Shown: positions 31,701 through 43,063 of the stretch, piece by piece
Layout: each line of letters begins with the position of its first letter
How positions within the stretch are numbered: position 1 is the first letter of the stretch
Source: Amycolatopsis aidingensis
GTDB lineage: Bacteria; Actinomycetota; Actinomycetes; Mycobacteriales; Pseudonocardiaceae
NCBI RefSeq assembly: GCF_018885265.1
Contig: NZ_CP076538.1
Location: 3,384,001 to 3,448,000 of the forward strand
Direction of reading: 5' to 3'
Length of the DNA: 64,000 nt
The notes under the pieces: model-generated
The model's database searches: none
What the model saw: only the letters and a program-made list of their open reading frames with translations
What the model was told of the DNA's origin: nothing
Position numbers and translations under genes: made by a program

Positions 31701-34700
31701 CCCGGTACTCGCGGTGCTGCGCGGTAGCGCGGTGAACTCCGATGGCGCATCCAACGGCCTGACCGCCCCGAACGGGCCCGCGCAGCAGCGTGTCATCCAC
31801 ACCGCGCTGACAACCGCCGGACTGTCCACATCGGAGGTCGATGTGGTGGAGGGGCACGGCACCGGTACCGCGCTGGGTGACCCGATCGAGGCGCAGGCGT
31901 TGCTGGCGACCTACGGCCAGGACCGGGAGACCCCGCTGCTGCTGGGTTCCATCAAGTCCAACCTCGGGCATACCCAGGCCGCGGCCGGGGTGGCCGGTGT
32001 GATCAAGATGGTGCAGGCCATGCGGCACGGCAGGCTGCCACGCACCCTGCACGTGGCCGAACCCTCAACGCATGTGGACTGGTCCACCGGTGCGGTCGAG
32101 CTGCTGCGCGAGGAAACCGCATGGCCGCAGGCCGACCGGCCGCGCCGGGCAGGGGTGTCCTCCTTCGGCGTGAGCGGCACCAACGCACACCTGATCATCG
32201 AGCAGGCACCACCGGCCCCCGCACCGCGGACACCGGAGGCCCCGCAGGCACAACCCCGGCCCGGCGCCGTGCCCTGGCTCGTCTCCGGCCGCACCGAGCG
32301 GGCCCTGCGCCGCCAGGCCGCCGCGCTGGCCGAGGTGGCGGGCGAGCACGAGCCAGCCGATGTCGGGCTGTCCCTTGCCACCACCCGGGCCGCGCTGGAA
32401 CACCGCGCCGTCGTGGTCGGCACCGGCGGCGCCGAGCTCGCCGCCGGGTTGCGGGCGGTGGCCGAGGGACGCCCCGCACCGGGCGTGCTCGTGGGCGAGG
32501 CCGCGGACACCGGCAGGGGCGTGGTCTTCGCCTTCCCAGGGCAGGGTTCCTACTGGCACGGGATGGGGGCCGAGCTGCTGGAGACCGAACCGGTGTTCGC
32601 CGAGTCGGTGGCCCGCTGTGCCGAGGCACTCCAGCCATGGCTGGACTGGTCGGTGCCCGAGGTGCTGCGCGGCGCGGCGAGCGCACCCTCGCTGGACCGG
32701 CTCGATGTGGCCCAGCCCGCGCTGTGGGCGGTCACGGTGTCGCTGGCACAGGTCTGGCTGGCACACGGGGTACGGCCTGCCGCCGTGCTCGGGCATTCAC
32801 AGGGCGAGATCGCAGCGGCCTGCGTGGCCGGTGCACTGTCCATCGAGGACGGTGCTGCGGTGGTGGCGTTGCGCAGCCGCGCCATCGCCGAGGAACTACA
32901 GGGACACGGCGGCATGCTCGCGGTGCCGCTGGCCGAGGACGCGGCCAGGGAGCGGCTGCGGCCGTGGGAGCCGCGGCTGTCCCTTGCCGCGGTGAACGGC
33001 CCGGCCTCCGTGGTGGTCTCCGGGGACCACACCGCGCTCGCGGAGTTCGCCGCGGCCTGCGCGGCCGATGGCCTCCAGGCCACCACGGTCACCGGCGACT
33101 TCCCCGCGCACTCCGCCCGGTTCGAGCGGGTGCGCGAGCGGATGCACACCGGGCTGGCCGGTATCCGGCCGGGCCGGGGTGAGGTGCCGCTGCTGTCCAC
33201 GGTCACCGGCGACTGGCTGGATCCCGCGCGGATGGACGCCGGGTACTGGTACGCCAACATGCGCGAGACCGTCCGGCTGGAGCCTGCCGTCCGTGCCCTG
33301 CTCGGCCATGGCCACTCCCTGTTCGTGGAGGTCGGCCCGCACCCGGTGCTCACCGCGGGCATCACCGAGACCATCGAAACGGCCGGGGCCGATGCCGCCA
33401 TCGTGCCAACCCTCCGGCGCGGTGACGGCGGCCGGGCGCGGCTGCTGCGCTCCTTCGCCGAGGCGAGCCTGCACGGCGCCCCGCTCGACTGGGCAGCCTG
33501 CTTCACCGGCGCCGGCGCCCGCCGGGTCGACCTGCCCACCTACGCCTTCGACCGCACCCGGTACTGGCCGGGCCCCGCGCGGGACACCGCGGACCCGGCC
33601 GCCGCCGGGCTCACCCCGGCACACCATCCGCTGCTGAGTGCCGCGCTGCGCCTGGCCGACCGCGGCGAGGACCTGGTGCTCACCGGCCGGATCTCGCTGG
33701 CCACCCACCCCTGGCTGGCCGACCACACCGTCGGTGGCTCGGTCCTGTTCCCCGGCACCGGGTTCGTCGAGCTCGCCGTGCGCGCGGGCGACGAGACCGG
33801 GTGTGAGCGGGTGGCCGAGCTGGCGCTGGCCGCGCCGATGGTGCTGCCCGAGAACGATGCCCTGCGGCTACAGGTCGTGGTGGGCGAACCCGGCGAGTCG
33901 GGGCAGCGCAGCCTGGCGGTGTACGCCCGGCCGGACGGCGCGGAGGACCTGCCATGGACCCGGCACGCCACCGGCCTGCTCGCGCCGGGGGAGCGGACCG
34001 GGGGCACCCCGGCCTTCGACGCCAGCATCTGGCCGCCCGCCGGGGCCGAGCCCGTCCCGGTGGAGGGGTGCTATGCCGAGTTCGCCGAGCGCGGCCTCGG
34101 CTACGGCCCCGCCTTCCAGGGGCTGCGGACGGTGTGGCGGCGGGGCGCCGAGGTCTTCGCCGAGGTCGCCCTCCCCGCCGGGGACGCCGGCGGGTTCGGC
34201 CTGCACCCGGCCCTGCTGGACGCCGCCCTGCACGCCGCACTGCGTGCCCACCCCTCCGGCCAGGCCGAGCCCGCCGGACTCCCGTTCTCCTGGGAGGACG
34301 TGCGGTTGCACGCCTCCGGCGCGACCGAGCTGCGGGTACGGATCGCACCCGCGGGCGCGGAGGCCCTTTCCCTCGCCGTGGCCGATCCGGCAGGCGCACC
34401 CGTGGCCTCGGTATCCGCCCTGCGCACCAGGGCCGTGCCCGTCGATCAGCTGAGCTCCCCGGCCACCGACCCCCTGTTCGGCCTGGACTGGATCCCCGTT
34501 GAACTGTCCACGGTGGACTCCGAGGTGAGCGTGCTCGGCCCGGACGAGCTCGGCCTCACCGCGCGGCTGGACCGGACGGTGCCGCCCGACCTGGACGCGC
34601 GACAACAGACCGTGCTGGTACCGGTGGCCGGTGCGGGCGGCCAGGACACGATCGGCTCGGCGCACGCGGGCACCGAACGGGCGCTGGCGATACTGCAGGA

Positions 34701-37700
34701 CCGGCTGTCCCGCACCGTAGGCGGCCGGCTGGTCTTCGTCACCCGCGGCGCGCTCACCGGGCACGATCCCGCGGCCGCCGCGGTCTGGGGTCTGGTGCGC
34801 TCGGCCCAGGCCGAGCACCCCGGCTGCTTCGGCCTCGTCGATCTCGACCAGGACTCCGATGCCCTGCCGCGGGAGTGCCTCGACCCCGCCGAGCCGCAGC
34901 TGGTCGTCCGGGACGGGCGGGCGCTGGCCGCCCGCCTCACCAGGATCCCCGGTACACCCGAACCGTCCACATGGGATACCCGGGGCACGGTGCTGGTCAC
35001 CGGCGGCACCGGCGGGCTCGGCGCGACCGTGGCACGGCACCTGGCCGAGCGAGGCTTCCGGCACCTGCTGCTGGCCGGGCGCCGGGGTACCGCGGCACCC
35101 GGTATCCCGGAGCTGGTCACCGAGCTCGCCGGGCTGGGTGCCCAGGTGCGAGTGGCGGCCTGCGACCTGGCCGACCGGCAGGCGGTGGCGGAGCTGGTCG
35201 CCGGGATACCCGAGCGGCATCCGCTGACCGCGGTGGTGCATGCCGCCGGGGTGCTGGACGACGGGGTGGTGGAGGCACTGACCCCGCCGCGGCTGGCCAC
35301 CACCCTGCGGCCGAAGGTGGACGCGGCCTGGCACCTGCACGAGGCAACCCGCGACCTCGACCTGGACGCCTTCGTGCTGTTCTCCTCCGCTGCCGGGATC
35401 CTCGGGGCCGCGGGCCAGGGCAACTACGCCGCGGGCAACGCCTTCCTGGACGCGCTCGCCCGGCACCGGAGGGCCAGTGGCCTGCCGGCCCAGTCCCTTG
35501 CCTGGGGCGGCTGGGCCGAGACCGGCATGGCCGCGGGCCTCGCCCCGGCGGAGCGGGATCGGATGGCCCGCCTCGGCCTGCCGCCGCTGCCCACCGCGCG
35601 GGGGCTCGACCTCTTCGACCGGGCGACCGCCATGGCCGAGCCGGTGCTGCTGCCGGTGCGGCTGGACCTGCCCGCGATCCGCGCGCGGGGCGAGGTACCG
35701 CCGTTGCTGCGCGGGCTGCTGCCCGCCGCCGGACGCCCCGTCGCCCAGCAGGCCCCGGCGGCCGCGGCCGGGCAGCTCACCCGCCAGCTGCGCGGCCTGC
35801 CCCCGCGGGAACGCACCGAGCTGGTGGGGGAGCTGGTGCGGAGCCGGATCGCGGCCGTACTCGGCCATGACAGCCCGCAGGCGATCGATCCGGACCGGGC
35901 CTTCACCGACCTCGGGTTCGACTCCCTGACCGGGGTGGAGCTGCGCAACCAGCTGGTCACCGCGACCGGGCTGCGGCTGCCGGCCACCGCCGTGTTCGAC
36001 CATCCCTCGGCCTCGGCGCTGACCGGGCACCTGCTGACGGAACTGCTCGGCGGTGCCGCACCGGAGCAGGCACCGGCCGGCCCCGCCGAGACGGGGGACC
36101 CGATCGTGATCGTCGGGATGAGCTGCCGCTACCCCGGCGGAGCGGGCTCCCCGGAACAGCTGTGGCGGCTGCTGTGCGAGGGCACCGACGCCACCTCCGA
36201 GTTCCCTGCGGACCGTGGCTGGGACCTCGACCGGCTCCGGCACCCGGACCGGGACCGCCCCGGTACCTCCGCCACCCACCGCGGCGGGTTCCTGCCGGAC
36301 GCGGCCGGGTTCGACGCCGCCTTCTTCGGCATGAGCCCCCGGGAGGCGCTGGCCACCGACGCCCAGCAGCGGCTGCTGCTGGAGTCCGCATGGGAGGCAC
36401 TGGAAGCGGCGGGGGTGAACCCGGCGTCGGCCCGTGGTAGCCGCACCGGGGTGTTCACCGGCCTGATGTACGGCGACTACGCGACCCTGCTGGACGGGCC
36501 GGAGTTCGAGGGCTATCGGGGCAACGGCAGCGCGGGCAGCGTGGCTTCCGGCAGGGTGGCTTATGCGCTGGGGTTGGAGGGGCCCGCGGTGACGGTGGAT
36601 ACGGCGTGTTCGTCCTCGTTGGTGGCGTTGCACTGGGCGGCGCAGGCGTTGCGTTCGGGGGAGTGTTCGCTGGCGCTGGCGGGTGGGGTGACCGTGATGG
36701 CCACCCCGGAGGCCTTCGTGGAATTCTCCCGCCAGGGCGGCCTCGCGCCCGACGGGCGGTGCAAGGCCTTCGCGGACTCGGCCGATGGCGTGGCCTGGTC
36801 CGAGGGAGTCGGGATGCTGGTGCTGGAGCGGCTGTCCGATGCGGAGCGCAACGGGCACCGGATTCTCGCGGTGGTGCGGGGCAGCGCGGTGAATCAGGAC
36901 GGTGCTTCGAATGGTTTGACGGCGCCGAACGGGCCGTCGCAGCAGCGGGTGATCCGGCAGGCGCTGGCCGCGGCCGGGTTGTCCGCCTCGGAGGTGGATG
37001 TGGTGGAGGGGCACGGGACCGGCACCCCGCTCGGGGATCCGATCGAGGTGCAGGCGCTGCTGGCGACCTATGGCCAGGATCGGGAGACCCCGCTGTTGTT
37101 GGGTTCGGTGAAGTCGAATCTTGGGCATACTCAGGCCGCGGCCGGGGTGGCTGGTGTGATCAAGATGGTGCAGGCTATGCGGCACGGCCAGCTCCCGCGC
37201 ACCCTGCATGCCGATGCGCCCTCGTCCCAGGTGGACTGGACTGCCGGGAAGGTGGAACTGCTGGCGCAGCCCGCCGGCTGGCCGGAGACCGGTCACCCCC
37301 GGCGTGCCGGGGTGTCCTCCTTCGGGATCAGCGGCACCAACGCCCATGTCATCCTGGAACAGCCGCCCGCAACCGAACCCGCCCCCGTGGAACCGGACGT
37401 CCCTGCCATCGTGCCCTGGGTGCTGTCCGCGCGCGACCGGCAGGCGCTGCGGGCACAGGCCGCCCGGCTGCGAAGGCGGGTGCGCGCGGGCGACCTCACC
37501 GCCCGCGACCTCGGCTACACCCTGGCCACCGCCCGCCCCGCCTTCGGCCACCGCGCGGCCGTGCTCGCCGAGGAAGGCGACCAGGACACCGCGCTGCGGG
37601 CGCTCGGTGCCCTGGCCGCGGGCGAGCCGGACCCGGGGCTGGTCGACGGCGAACCCGTACCCGGCCGGATCGCCGCCGTGTTCCCCGGCCAGGGCGCGCA

Positions 37701-40700
37701 GCGGCTGGAGATGGGCCGGGAACTCGCGGACCGCTACCCGGTGTTCGCCACGGCACTGGAGCGGGTGTGCGGGCTGCTGGACGACCTGCTGCCCCGGCCG
37801 CTGCGCGAGGTCGCCTGGGGCACGGACGCCGCGCTGCTGGAACGCACCGGCTGGGCACAGCCCACGCTGTTCGCCTTCGAGGTCGCCCTGTTCCGGCTGC
37901 TGGAGTCCTGGGGGCTGCGACCGGACCTGGTCCTCGGGCACTCGATCGGCGAGATCGCGGCCGCGCATGTGGCGGGCGCGATCTCGCTGCCGGACGCCTG
38001 CACCCTGGTCGCGGCGCGGGCCCGGCTGATGGAGGCGCTGCCGGAGGGCGGCGCGATGGTCGCGGTACGGGCCACCGAGCAGGAGGTGGAACCGCTGCTC
38101 GTCCCCGGGGTGTCGATCGCCGCGGTGAACGCACCCGGCTCGGTGGTGCTCTCCGGTACCGAGCCGGAGGTGACCGCGCTCGCCGCCGGGTTCGCCGACC
38201 AGGGAAGGGAAACCCGGCGGCTCACGGTGAGCCACGCCTTCCACTCGCCCCTGATGGAGCCGATGCTGGCGGAGTTCGGCACCGCGGTAAGCGGAATCGA
38301 GGTGACCGAACCCGCCATCCCACTGGTGTCCAATGTGACCGGTGCCAGGGTGACCGCGGCGGAACTGGCCGAACCCGGCTACTGGACCAGGCACGTGCGG
38401 CAGACCGTGCGCTTCGCCGCCGGGGTGCGCACCCTGCGGGAGGAGGGCGCCGGGATCTTCCTCGAACTGGGACCGCAGGCCGCACTCAGCGCGATGGTGG
38501 AGGACACCCTCGCCGAGCGGGAGGACCAGGGGTCCTGGCTCGCCCTTCCGATGCTGCGTACCGGCCGCGGTGAGCTGGCCGCCCTGCTCACCGCGCTGTG
38601 CACGGCGCACTGCGCAGGCGCCGGGATCGACTGGCCCGCCTTTTTCGCCGGAACCGGTGCGCGCCTGGCAGACCTGCCGACCTACCCGTTCCAGCACACC
38701 CGGTACTGGCCGTCCGGCGGACCGCGGCGCGGCGATGTCACCGCGGCCGGGCTCACCGAAGCCGGGCATCCCCTGCTCGGGGCGGTGGCCGAGTTCGCGG
38801 ACGGCGACGGCGCGCTGTTCACCAGCAGGCTGTCGGTGCGCGAACACTCGTGGTTGGCCGACCATGCCGTCTTCGGCCGGACCCTGCTGCCCGGGACCGC
38901 ACTGGTGGAACTGGCCTTACGCGCTGGCGACCAGGTCGGCTGCGGCAGCCTCGCCGAGCTCACCCTGGCCGCCCCGCTGCTGCTGCCCGAGGACGACGAG
39001 ATCGTGCTACAGGTCCGGGTCGGCGCGCAGGCGGAGGAAGGGCAGGAACGGCAGGAAGGACACCGCACCGTCACCGTCCACTCCAGACCGCAGCACACCG
39101 GCGGCCGATGGACCCTGCACGCCACCGGCATCCTCGCCCCGCCGCCGGATCCCGCCGCGGGCGATGTCGCCGGGCAGTGGCCGCCACCGGAGGCCGAACC
39201 GCTCGACGCCGCAGGCTGCTACCAGCACTTCGCCGCGGCCGGACTCGGCTACGGGCCCGCCTTCCGCGGGCTGCGGGCGGCCTGGCGGCTCGGCGAGGAG
39301 GTCCTCGCCGAGGTCGAGCTGCCCGAGCAGCTACGCGAGCAGGCCGGCCGGTTCGGGCTGCATCCCGTGCTGCTCGACTCGGCCCTGCACGCGATCATGC
39401 TGGCTGGCGGGCAGCTGGGGCAGCTGCGGCTGCCGTTCTCCTGGGAGGGGGTGCACCTGCACGCCGAGGGAGCCGCCGTGCTGCGGGTCCGCCTGCGCTG
39501 GTCCGGGGACACGCTGGCCATCCGCGCCACCGACGAGCGGGAGCGGCCGGTGGCCACCGTGGCGGGCCTGCACCTGCGTGCCGTATCGGCGGGGCAACTC
39601 GCCGCTGCCGATGCGGGCGGCCCGGCGCGAGACTCGCTGTTCCAGCTCGACTGGACCGGGGTACATCCGGAAGCCGATGAGCCGGGGAGCTGCGCGGTAC
39701 TCGGTCCGGACCCTTTCGGGCTCACCGCGACCGGCCTGCGGGCCGTGACCGCCGCCGGGCTGGACGAGCTGACCGGAATGGACCCGGTGCCCGAGGTGGT
39801 GCTCGCTGCACTCGCCGCCGATTCCGGCGATGACCCACCCGCCGCGGCGCACCACCTGGCCGCCGAGGCGCTGCGCCTGGCCCAGCGGTGGCTGGCCACG
39901 GCCGAGTTCGCCGGATCGCGGCTGGTGTTCCTCACCCGCGGCGCGGTACCCGCCGGGGACAGCCCGGCGGACCCGGCGGCCGCGGCACTCTGGGGGCTGG
40001 TGCGCTCGGCCCAGGCGGAGCACCCCGGCCGGTTCGGCCTGCTCGACCTGGACGGACCGGCGCCGCCCCCCGCGGCGGCACTGGCGCGGGCACTGGCGGC
40101 CACCGCGACCGAACCGCAGCTCGCCCTCCGCGGCGGCGAACTGTTCGCCGCCCGGCTGCGCCACGCTCCCGCCGCGGGGGAGCAGGGACCGGAATGGGAC
40201 CCGGAGGGCACCGTGGTGATCACCGGCGGCACCGGGGGACTCGGCGGCCTGCTCGCCAGGCACCTGGCCGCCGAGCACGGGGCGCGCCGGTTCCTGCTGC
40301 TCAGCCGCCGTGGCCAGGACAGCCCCGGCACCGCCGACCTGGTGGCGGAACTGGCAGGGCACGGCGCACAGGCCGAGGTGGTGGCCTGCGACGGCGGCGA
40401 CCGCGCGGCGCTCGCCGCCGCGCTGGCGGCCGTGCCGCCAGCGCACCCGGTGCGGGCGGTGGTGCACGCCGCCGGGGTGCTGGACGACGGTGTGCTGGAA
40501 GGCCTGACGCCCGAGCGGGTCGGCGGGGTGCTCCGGGCCAAGGCGGACGCCGCCTGGCATCTGCACGAGCTGACCAGCGGGTTCGACCTCACCGCCTTCG
40601 TGCTGTTCTCCTCGGTGACAGGCACCCTCGGCGCCGCCGGGCAGGCCAACTACGCCGCGGCCAACGCCTTCCTCGACGCGCTCGCCGGGCACCGGCAGGC

Positions 40701-41505
40701 CGCCGGGCTGCCCGCGATGTCCCTCGCCTGGGGCCCTTGGGATACCGAGGCCGGGATGACGCGGCAGCTGAGCGCGGCCGGGGGCGAGCGGATCCGCCGC
40801 ACCGGCATGGTGGCGCTGTCCCCGGCGGAGGGTCTTGCCCTGTTCGACGCCGCCCTGCGCGGGGACCGGCCCGCGGTCGTCCCGGCCCGGCTGGACCTGC
40901 CCGCGTTGCACGCCAAGGGCGAGCTCCCGCCACTACTGCACGGCCTGGTCCGGGCGCCAGCCCGCCGCGCCGCCGCCGAACCCGTCGCGGACCTGCGTGA
41001 ACGCCTGGCCGGCTTGCCTGCAGCGCAGCGGGAACAGGCCCTGCTCGACCTGGTCCGGGCCGAGGCCGCCGCGGTACTGGGTCACCAGGGTGCGGACGCG
41101 GTGGACTCCGGGCACCGGTTCTCCGACCTGGGATTCGACTCGCTGACCGCGGTGGAGCTACGGAACCGGCTCGGCAGGGCGACCGGGCTACGGCTGCCTG
41201 CCGCGCTGCTGTTCGACCACCCGAGCCCGGCGGCCCTGGCCGCGCACCTGCTGCCCCGGCTCGCTCCCGAGCCGGAGGAGGAGCACGGCGTGCTGGCGGA
41301 GCTGGACCGGCTGCGGGCGCGGCTGGCCGGGCTGACCGCCGACGAGACCCTGCGCAGGCAGGTGGCAGGCAGGCTGGAGGTACTGCTGGCCGGATGGTCC
41401 GGCCGGCCGGAACCGGAAACGAACGGCAATGGCGCGGCCGACTTCGGCTCGGCCTCGGACGAGGAGATGTTCAGCCTGCTGGACCACGAACTCGGGCAGG
41501 GCTGA
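25741..41505 (+). CDS. PKS B: intact three-module type I polyketide synthase
   Basis: A 5,254-residue assembly-line protein with modules 5, 6 and 7, each KS-AT-DH-KR-ACP. It starts at ATG 25741, after GAGGGAC 8 bases upstream, with the docking coil [19 protein letters not shown], and its frame is unbroken. All three KS domains carry DTACSSS, all KR domains carry LDD (B type), and ACP sites are GIDSL, GFDSL and GFDSL. After the last ACP comes a C-terminal docking region ([18 protein letters not shown] to [16 protein letters not shown]) and then the stop; there is no thioesterase or reductase release domain. The chain must therefore pass to another subunit not encoded in the window. C-ending codons dominate except for short G/T-rich patches in KS7. 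The gene ends at a strong hairpin. Confidence 0.96.
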   Translation: MTSTENKLRDYLKLVTSDLRQARQRLREAEARQQEPIAIVGMACRYPGGIGSPEDLWRALAEDRDLVGGLPADRGWDLDSLYHPDPDHPGTTYVREGGFLADAAGFDAGFFGVSPREALAMDPQQRLILEVCWEAAERAGIDPRGLRGSGTGTFVGAIQLNYGAGAALPEGVEGHLATGTTASVISGRVAYLLGLRGPAVTVDTACSSSLVALHLAAQALRSGECSLALAGGVTVMPGPGVLVEFARQRAMSADGRCKAFAEAADGVGWGEGVGVLLLERLSDARRHGHRVLATVRGSAVNSDGASSGLTAPSGSAQRRVIRAALEGAGLSPAQVDAIEGHGTGTELGDPIEAQALLATYGADRDRPLWLGSVKSNIGHTQAAAGVAGVIKMVQAMRHETLPRTLHVDRPSSHVDWSAGPVALLTEPVPWPESGEPRRVAVSSFGISGTNAHVVLEQGPAAQSIGAPGTAPALVPLVLSGRSADALDAQREAVLATADQHRQVDLGFSLATARSTFEHRAVLLAGEGEPVRVAQGVAGEPRVAFVFSGQGGQRPEMGRELYARFPVFADAFDAVLAELGEPVREPQARPEETGWAQPALFALEVALFRLLESWGLRPDYLVGHSVGEIAAAHVAGVLSLADACTVVRERARLMQALPPGGAMIAVRAAEAEVAPLLAGYPGAVSLAAVNAPDAVVLSGEHEAVTAIADTLAGRGHRTTPLSVSHAFHSPLMEPMLAEFARAVAGLETRPPSIPVMSTVDGGPATENWGGPEYWVSQVRAPVRFAEAVTALAETGVRAVLELGPDGSLCAAALRGLPEQAVAVPILRTDRPEEEAVLRALAALHVTGAAVDWAAYFTGTGATLVDLPTYPFQHERFWLTPAPVTADATGLGQDTPEHPLLAARVTIADSTGVLLTGRLSTVTHPWLADHVIGDRILLPATAFLELAIRAGDEVGCDRVEELTLAAPLVLPEHAAVQVQVAVGAGEPGERRELTVHSRPEGEPDAPWTQHATGILTAGTAPAPAGSGLTEWPPRGAEPVGLDGCYESLAGHGFGYGPAFQGLRAVWRRGEEVFAEVGLPPDIATEAAAFGLHPALLDAAVQAPAAADRDTAGGLPFSWHGVSLHAGGATELRVRVTRSGPETLSVLAADPAGAPVATIDGLALRALPGPRPGGDGIRDALFTLEWTPVQPGPAPELPVTVAGPDPLDLAGALRDVGLRVETAAEPAPAEGPVLVSLTGTAEPTGEPAAAKDRAAAALELVQRWLAADPPRACRLVLLTRGAMAGTDLAAAAAWGLLRTAQVEHPDRFTLIDLDEDRPGRELAGALGCAEPQLLVRAGQPLAARLHRATGAADSSTWDNRGTVLVTGGTGGLGRELARHLAAEHGVRHLLLAGRRGAAAPGAAELAEELAGLGAQVRLAACDVTDPDGVARLLAGIPAEHPLTAVVHAAGVLDDGVIETLTPQRLATTLRAKAEAAWRLHEATRDLDLNAFVLFSSVAGTFGGAGQGNYAAANAFLDGLARWRRARGLPATSLAWGAWATETGMTTGRAETDRTRAARSGLPPLTVRQGLELFDAALADGGPVLLPVRIDLPAVRSRGEVPHLLRDLIRSPARPAANRQAGTGNDLASRLTGLPEAERAGVVLELTRGAVAAVLGHPGAAAVDPARNFQDLGIDSLTAVELRNRLGTETGLRLPATLVFDHPTAAALAERLLAELTGSSGAGAPAMAAPRAAPEAGEPVAIVGMACRYPGGVRSPEDLWRLVSAGTDAITGFPDNRGWDLDRLYHPDPAHPGTSYTRHGGFLHEAGEFDAELFRMSPREALATDAQQRLLLEASWEALERAGIDPTSLSGSPTGLFAGVMYNDYVNLLPAAEFEGLRGNGSAPSVASGRVAYAFGLQGPTLTVDTACSSSLVALHLAGQALRSGECTLALAGGVTVMSTPGVFLEFSRQRGLAPDGRSKSYADTADGVAWSEGVGMLVLERLSDAERNGHPVLAVLRGSAVNSDGASNGLTAPNGPAQQRVIHTALTTAGLSTSEVDVVEGHGTGTALGDPIEAQALLATYGQDRETPLLLGSIKSNLGHTQAAAGVAGVIKMVQAMRHGRLPRTLHVAEPSTHVDWSTGAVELLREETAWPQADRPRRAGVSSFGVSGTNAHLIIEQAPPAPAPRTPEAPQAQPRPGAVPWLVSGRTERALRRQAAALAEVAGEHEPADVGLSLATTRAALEHRAVVVGTGGAELAAGLRAVAEGRPAPGVLVGEAADTGRGVVFAFPGQGSYWHGMGAELLETEPVFAESVARCAEALQPWLDWSVPEVLRGAASAPSLDRLDVAQPALWAVTVSLAQVWLAHGVRPAAVLGHSQGEIAAACVAGALSIEDGAAVVALRSRAIAEELQGHGGMLAVPLAEDAARERLRPWEPRLSLAAVNGPASVVVSGDHTALAEFAAACAADGLQATTVTGDFPAHSARFERVRERMHTGLAGIRPGRGEVPLLSTVTGDWLDPARMDAGYWYANMRETVRLEPAVRALLGHGHSLFVEVGPHPVLTAGITETIETAGADAAIVPTLRRGDGGRARLLRSFAEASLHGAPLDWAACFTGAGARRVDLPTYAFDRTRYWPGPARDTADPAAAGLTPAHHPLLSAALRLADRGEDLVLTGRISLATHPWLADHTVGGSVLFPGTGFVELAVRAGDETGCERVAELALAAPMVLPENDALRLQVVVGEPGESGQRSLAVYARPDGAEDLPWTRHATGLLAPGERTGGTPAFDASIWPPAGAEPVPVEGCYAEFAERGLGYGPAFQGLRTVWRRGAEVFAEVALPAGDAGGFGLHPALLDAALHAALRAHPSGQAEPAGLPFSWEDVRLHASGATELRVRIAPAGAEALSLAVADPAGAPVASVSALRTRAVPVDQLSSPATDPLFGLDWIPVELSTVDSEVSVLGPDELGLTARLDRTVPPDLDARQQTVLVPVAGAGGQDTIGSAHAGTERALAILQDRLSRTVGGRLVFVTRGALTGHDPAAAAVWGLVRSAQAEHPGCFGLVDLDQDSDALPRECLDPAEPQLVVRDGRALAARLTRIPGTPEPSTWDTRGTVLVTGGTGGLGATVARHLAERGFRHLLLAGRRGTAAPGIPELVTELAGLGAQVRVAACDLADRQAVAELVAGIPERHPLTAVVHAAGVLDDGVVEALTPPRLATTLRPKVDAAWHLHEATRDLDLDAFVLFSSAAGILGAAGQGNYAAGNAFLDALARHRRASGLPAQSLAWGGWAETGMAAGLAPAERDRMARLGLPPLPTARGLDLFDRATAMAEPVLLPVRLDLPAIRARGEVPPLLRGLLPAAGRPVAQQAPAAAAGQLTRQLRGLPPRERTELVGELVRSRIAAVLGHDSPQAIDPDRAFTDLGFDSLTGVELRNQLVTATGLRLPATAVFDHPSASALTGHLLTELLGGAAPEQAPAGPAETGDPIVIVGMSCRYPGGAGSPEQLWRLLCEGTDATSEFPADRGWDLDRLRHPDRDRPGTSATHRGGFLPDAAGFDAAFFGMSPREALATDAQQRLLLESAWEALEAAGVNPASARGSRTGVFTGLMYGDYATLLDGPEFEGYRGNGSAGSVASGRVAYALGLEGPAVTVDTACSSSLVALHWAAQALRSGECSLALAGGVTVMATPEAFVEFSRQGGLAPDGRCKAFADSADGVAWSEGVGMLVLERLSDAERNGHRILAVVRGSAVNQDGASNGLTAPNGPSQQRVIRQALAAAGLSASEVDVVEGHGTGTPLGDPIEVQALLATYGQDRETPLLLGSVKSNLGHTQAAAGVAGVIKMVQAMRHGQLPRTLHADAPSSQVDWTAGKVELLAQPAGWPETGHPRRAGVSSFGISGTNAHVILEQPPATEPAPVEPDVPAIVPWVLSARDRQALRAQAARLRRRVRAGDLTARDLGYTLATARPAFGHRAAVLAEEGDQDTALRALGALAAGEPDPGLVDGEPVPGRIAAVFPGQGAQRLEMGRELADRYPVFATALERVCGLLDDLLPRPLREVAWGTDAALLERTGWAQPTLFAFEVALFRLLESWGLRPDLVLGHSIGEIAAAHVAGAISLPDACTLVAARARLMEALPEGGAMVAVRATEQEVEPLLVPGVSIAAVNAPGSVVLSGTEPEVTALAAGFADQGRETRRLTVSHAFHSPLMEPMLAEFGTAVSGIEVTEPAIPLVSNVTGARVTAAELAEPGYWTRHVRQTVRFAAGVRTLREEGAGIFLELGPQAALSAMVEDTLAEREDQGSWLALPMLRTGRGELAALLTALCTAHCAGAGIDWPAFFAGTGARLADLPTYPFQHTRYWPSGGPRRGDVTAAGLTEAGHPLLGAVAEFADGDGALFTSRLSVREHSWLADHAVFGRTLLPGTALVELALRAGDQVGCGSLAELTLAAPLLLPEDDEIVLQVRVGAQAEEGQERQEGHRTVTVHSRPQHTGGRWTLHATGILAPPPDPAAGDVAGQWPPPEAEPLDAAGCYQHFAAAGLGYGPAFRGLRAAWRLGEEVLAEVELPEQLREQAGRFGLHPVLLDSALHAIMLAGGQLGQLRLPFSWEGVHLHAEGAAVLRVRLRWSGDTLAIRATDERERPVATVAGLHLRAVSAGQLAAADAGGPARDSLFQLDWTGVHPEADEPGSCAVLGPDPFGLTATGLRAVTAAGLDELTGMDPVPEVVLAALAADSGDDPPAAAHHLAAEALRLAQRWLATAEFAGSRLVFLTRGAVPAGDSPADPAAAALWGLVRSAQAEHPGRFGLLDLDGPAPPPAAALARALAATATEPQLALRGGELFAARLRHAPAAGEQGPEWDPEGTVVITGGTGGLGGLLARHLAAEHGARRFLLLSRRGQDSPGTADLVAELAGHGAQAEVVACDGGDRAALAAALAAVPPAHPVRAVVHAAGVLDDGVLEGLTPERVGGVLRAKADAAWHLHELTSGFDLTAFVLFSSVTGTLGAAGQANYAAANAFLDALAGHRQAAGLPAMSLAWGPWDTEAGMTRQLSAAGGERIRRTGMVALSPAEGLALFDAALRGDRPAVVPARLDLPALHAKGELPPLLHGLVRAPARRAAAEPVADLRERLAGLPAAQREQALLDLVRAEAAAVLGHQGADAVDSGHRFSDLGFDSLTAVELRNRLGRATGLRLPAALLFDHPSPAALAAHLLPRLAPEPEEEHGVLAELDRLRARLAGLTADETLRRQVAGRLEVLLAGWSGRPEPETNGNGAADFGSASDEEMFSLLDHELGQG
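25843..30870 (+). other. Module 5 of the window: KS-AT(malonyl)-DH(variant)-KR(B)-ACP
   Basis: Approximate domains: KS 25843-27110, AT 27370-28370, DH 28410-29240, KR 29270-30380, ACP 30600-30860. AT has [10 protein letters not shown] and SHAFHS (malonyl). The DH motif is [10 protein letters not shown]: His and Pro of HxxxGxxxxP are kept but the Gly position is Asp, and the following PGT is PAT. The second motif LLDAAVQ is intact. KR is LDD with FSSVAG and GQGNYAAAN. Expected product is a double bond if the DH works, otherwise a D-hydroxyl. Confidence 0.83.
30940..36050 (+). other. Module 6 of the window: KS-AT(unusual, non-malonyl)-DH-KR(B)-ACP
   Basis: Approximate domains: KS 30940-32210, AT 32520-33570, DH 33610-34450, KR 34470-35540, ACP 35780-36040. 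The AT belongs to the non-malonyl group by [14 protein letters not shown] and general sequence, but reads [10 protein letters not shown] where methylmalonyl ATs read YASH, and RLDVAQP instead of RVEVVQP. DH motifs [10 protein letters not shown] and LLDAALH and KR motifs LDD, FSSAAG and GQGNYAAGN are intact. A double bond with an alpha branch of uncertain identity is predicted. Confidence 0.82.
36100..41260 (+). other. Module 7 of the window: KS-AT(malonyl)-DH-KR(B)-ACP
   Basis: Approximate domains: KS 36100-37370, AT 37680-38710, DH 38750-39590, KR 39640-40770, ACP 40990-41250. AT has [10 protein letters not shown] and SHAFHS (malonyl). DH has [10 protein letters not shown] and LLDSALH. KR has LDD, FSSVTG and GQANYAAAN. 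All active sites look intact, so an unsubstituted double bond is predicted. Parts of KS7 (36640-36701, 37092-37136) match KS2 base for base. Confidence 0.85.
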
Positions 41506-41508
41506 GCA

Positions 41509-41554
41509 GGCGGGCAGGCCGCCGGGACCGCACCGGCCCGGCGGCCTGCCCGCC
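41509..41554. terminator. Bidirectional hairpin terminator at the cluster end
   Basis: A perfect 18-bp stem (41509-41526 with 41537-41554; first arm GGCGGGCAGGCCGCCGGG) and a 10-base loop lie exactly between the convergent PKS B stop (41503-41505) and the dehydrogenase stop (41556-41558). There is no U-tract, as is common in high-GC actinobacteria. It probably ends transcription from both sides. Confidence 0.8.
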
Positions 41555-41555
41555 T

Positions 41556-42599
41556 TCACGGCTCGATGCTCACCTTGATCGCCTCGCCGCTGGCCACCAG
41601 CCGGATGGCCTCGGGCAGCCGGTCCAGTGGCAGGGTATGGGTGATCAGGTCCCGCACCGCAACCGCACCGCTCGCGATCAGCTCCAGCGCCCGTTTGTTG
41701 TGCGCAGGGGTGGAACCGTTGGCCCCCACGATGCTCAGCTCGCGGTAGTGCACAAGGTTCGCGTCCAGCGTGATCGTCGGCTTGTCCTTGGGCAGGCCGC
41801 CGAACAGGCTGATCCGGCCGCGGCGGGCGGTCATCCGCTGCGCGTCCTCCTGCGCCGCACCGGAGGCCGCCGCGGTGATCACCACATCGGCCCCGCGCCC
41901 TTCGGTCAGCTCGAGCACCTCGTCCACCACGTCCACATCGGACCCGCAGATCGCCGCGTCCGGCTCGACCACGGCGGCCGACATGTCCAGCCTGGACCGG
42001 CTCAGCTCCACCAGGAACACCTTGGCCGCACCACGCGCGCGGGCGAGCCGTACATGCATGCAGCCGACCGGACCGGCCCCGATCACCACCACCTCGTCCC
42101 CGGTACCGACCCCGGCCAGCTCCTGGCCGTTGAGCACGCAGGCAAGCGGCTCGGCCACCGAGGCCTCGGCGAAACCGACCCCGTCCGGAATGCGGTTCAG
42201 CCCGTCCACCGCCAGTACCTGCACCGGCACCACCAGATACTCGGCGAACCCGCCGTCGTAGTGATAGCCGACCGAGGTCTGGTTCGGGCAGATCGTCATC
42301 CGGTCGCCCGTGCAGTCCTGGCAGGTGCCACAGGGCACTGCGGCGATCACCTGCACCCGGTCCCCGGCGGCCCAGCCGCCGTGGACCTCCGGCCCGGTCT
42401 CCACCACCTCGCCCGCGATCTCGTGCCCGATCACCCTCGGCGGCACCAGATGGTGGTGGCCGTGGTTGAAGATCTTCACGTCGGTCCCGCAGGTGGAGCA
42501 GTGCCGGACCCGGATCCGGACCTCCCGCGGGCCGAGCGGCCGCCACTCGGCATCCTCCAGTCGCAGGTCCCCTGGCGCGTAGAACCGTGCGACCCTCAT
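41556..42599 (-). CDS. Zinc-dependent polyol/alcohol dehydrogenase (MDR family)
   Basis: A 347-residue medium-chain dehydrogenase. The catalytic zinc site is set by Cys and His in RHCSTCGTDVKIFNHG and VIGHEIAGEV, the structural zinc by a Cys cluster (PCGTCQDCTGDRMTIC), and the NAD(P)-binding fold by VVVIGAGPVGCMHV. Overall it resembles sorbitol/threonine dehydrogenases. It is the last gene of a leftward operon behind PTS EIIBC and EIIA: its ATG overlaps the EIIA stop as ATGA, with AAGGGG a few bases upstream. A PTS would deliver a polyol phosphate, so a hexitol-phosphate dehydrogenase acting on that product is a reasonable inference, but classical mannitol-1-phosphate dehydrogenase belongs to another family. 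Substrate and cofactor preference are not certain. Confidence 0.85.
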   Translation of the reverse strand: MRVARFYAPGDLRLEDAEWRPLGPREVRIRVRHCSTCGTDVKIFNHGHHHLVPPRVIGHEIAGEVVETGPEVHGGWAAGDRVQVIAAVPCGTCQDCTGDRMTICPNQTSVGYHYDGGFAEYLVVPVQVLAVDGLNRIPDGVGFAEASVAEPLACVLNGQELAGVGTGDEVVVIGAGPVGCMHVRLARARGAAKVFLVELSRSRLDMSAAVVEPDAAICGSDVDVVDEVLELTEGRGADVVITAAASGAAQEDAQRMTARRGRISLFGGLPKDKPTITLDANLVHYRELSIVGANGSTPAHNKRALELIASGAVAVRDLITHTLPLDRLPEAIRLVASGEAIKVSIEP

Positions 42600-43063
42600 G
42601 CGCCTGCCCCTTTCCGCACCGAACCCAGCAACTCGTGCACGGTGTCCACACTGGTCGTGCCGCGCAGCAGCTCGGCCCGTTCGGCGTCGAGCAGGACCTC
42701 CGCCAGGGCGGAGAGCACGGCCACGTGCTCCTCGCCCCTGGCCGCGATGGCCACGCACACCCGCACCGGGGTGCCGGTATCCCAGTCCACCCCGCCGGGG
42801 AACTGCAGCACGCCAAGGGCGGTGTGCCGCACCAGCGCCCTGGCGGCGTCGGTGCCGTGCGGGATCGCCACCCCCTCGCCGATGTAGGTGGAAACCGACC
42901 GCTCGCGTTCCAGCATGGTCTGCGGGTAGCCCGGCTCCACCGCGCCGATCTCGGTCAGCAGGGCGCCGCACTGGGCGATCGCGTCCCACTTGTCGGCCGC
43001 GGTCAGCCCGAGCCGGATACTGTCCTTCGGCAACACGTCCTGAGCTGGTCTCGAGTCAGCCAC
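42596..43063 (-). CDS. PTS system mannitol/fructose-type EIIA component
   Basis: A 155-residue EIIA domain of the mannitol/fructose family. His69 in GEGVAIPHGTDAA is the site that takes phosphate from HPr and passes it to EIIB; CVAIAARGEEHVAVLSALAEVL is the typical C-terminal part. GTG at 43063 is preferred: AGGAG lies 4 bases before it and it overlaps the EIIBC stop by a few bases. An ATG at 43078 is also in frame. Position between EIIBC and the dehydrogenase, with overlaps on both sides, indicates one tightly coupled operon. Cytoplasmic. Confidence 0.9.
   Translation of the reverse strand: MADSRPAQDVLPKDSIRLGLTAADKWDAIAQCGALLTEIGAVEPGYPQTMLERERSVSTYIGEGVAIPHGTDAARALVRHTALGVLQFPGGVDWDTGTPVRVCVAIAARGEEHVAVLSALAEVLLDAERAELLRGTTSVDTVHELLGSVRKGAGA

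Noticed and set aside
33868..38865. A 1,665-residue open frame on the minus strand opposite PKS B
   Set aside because: High GC at codon third positions opens the antisense frame. The translation has no domain, and the + strand holds a clear PKS with all motifs.
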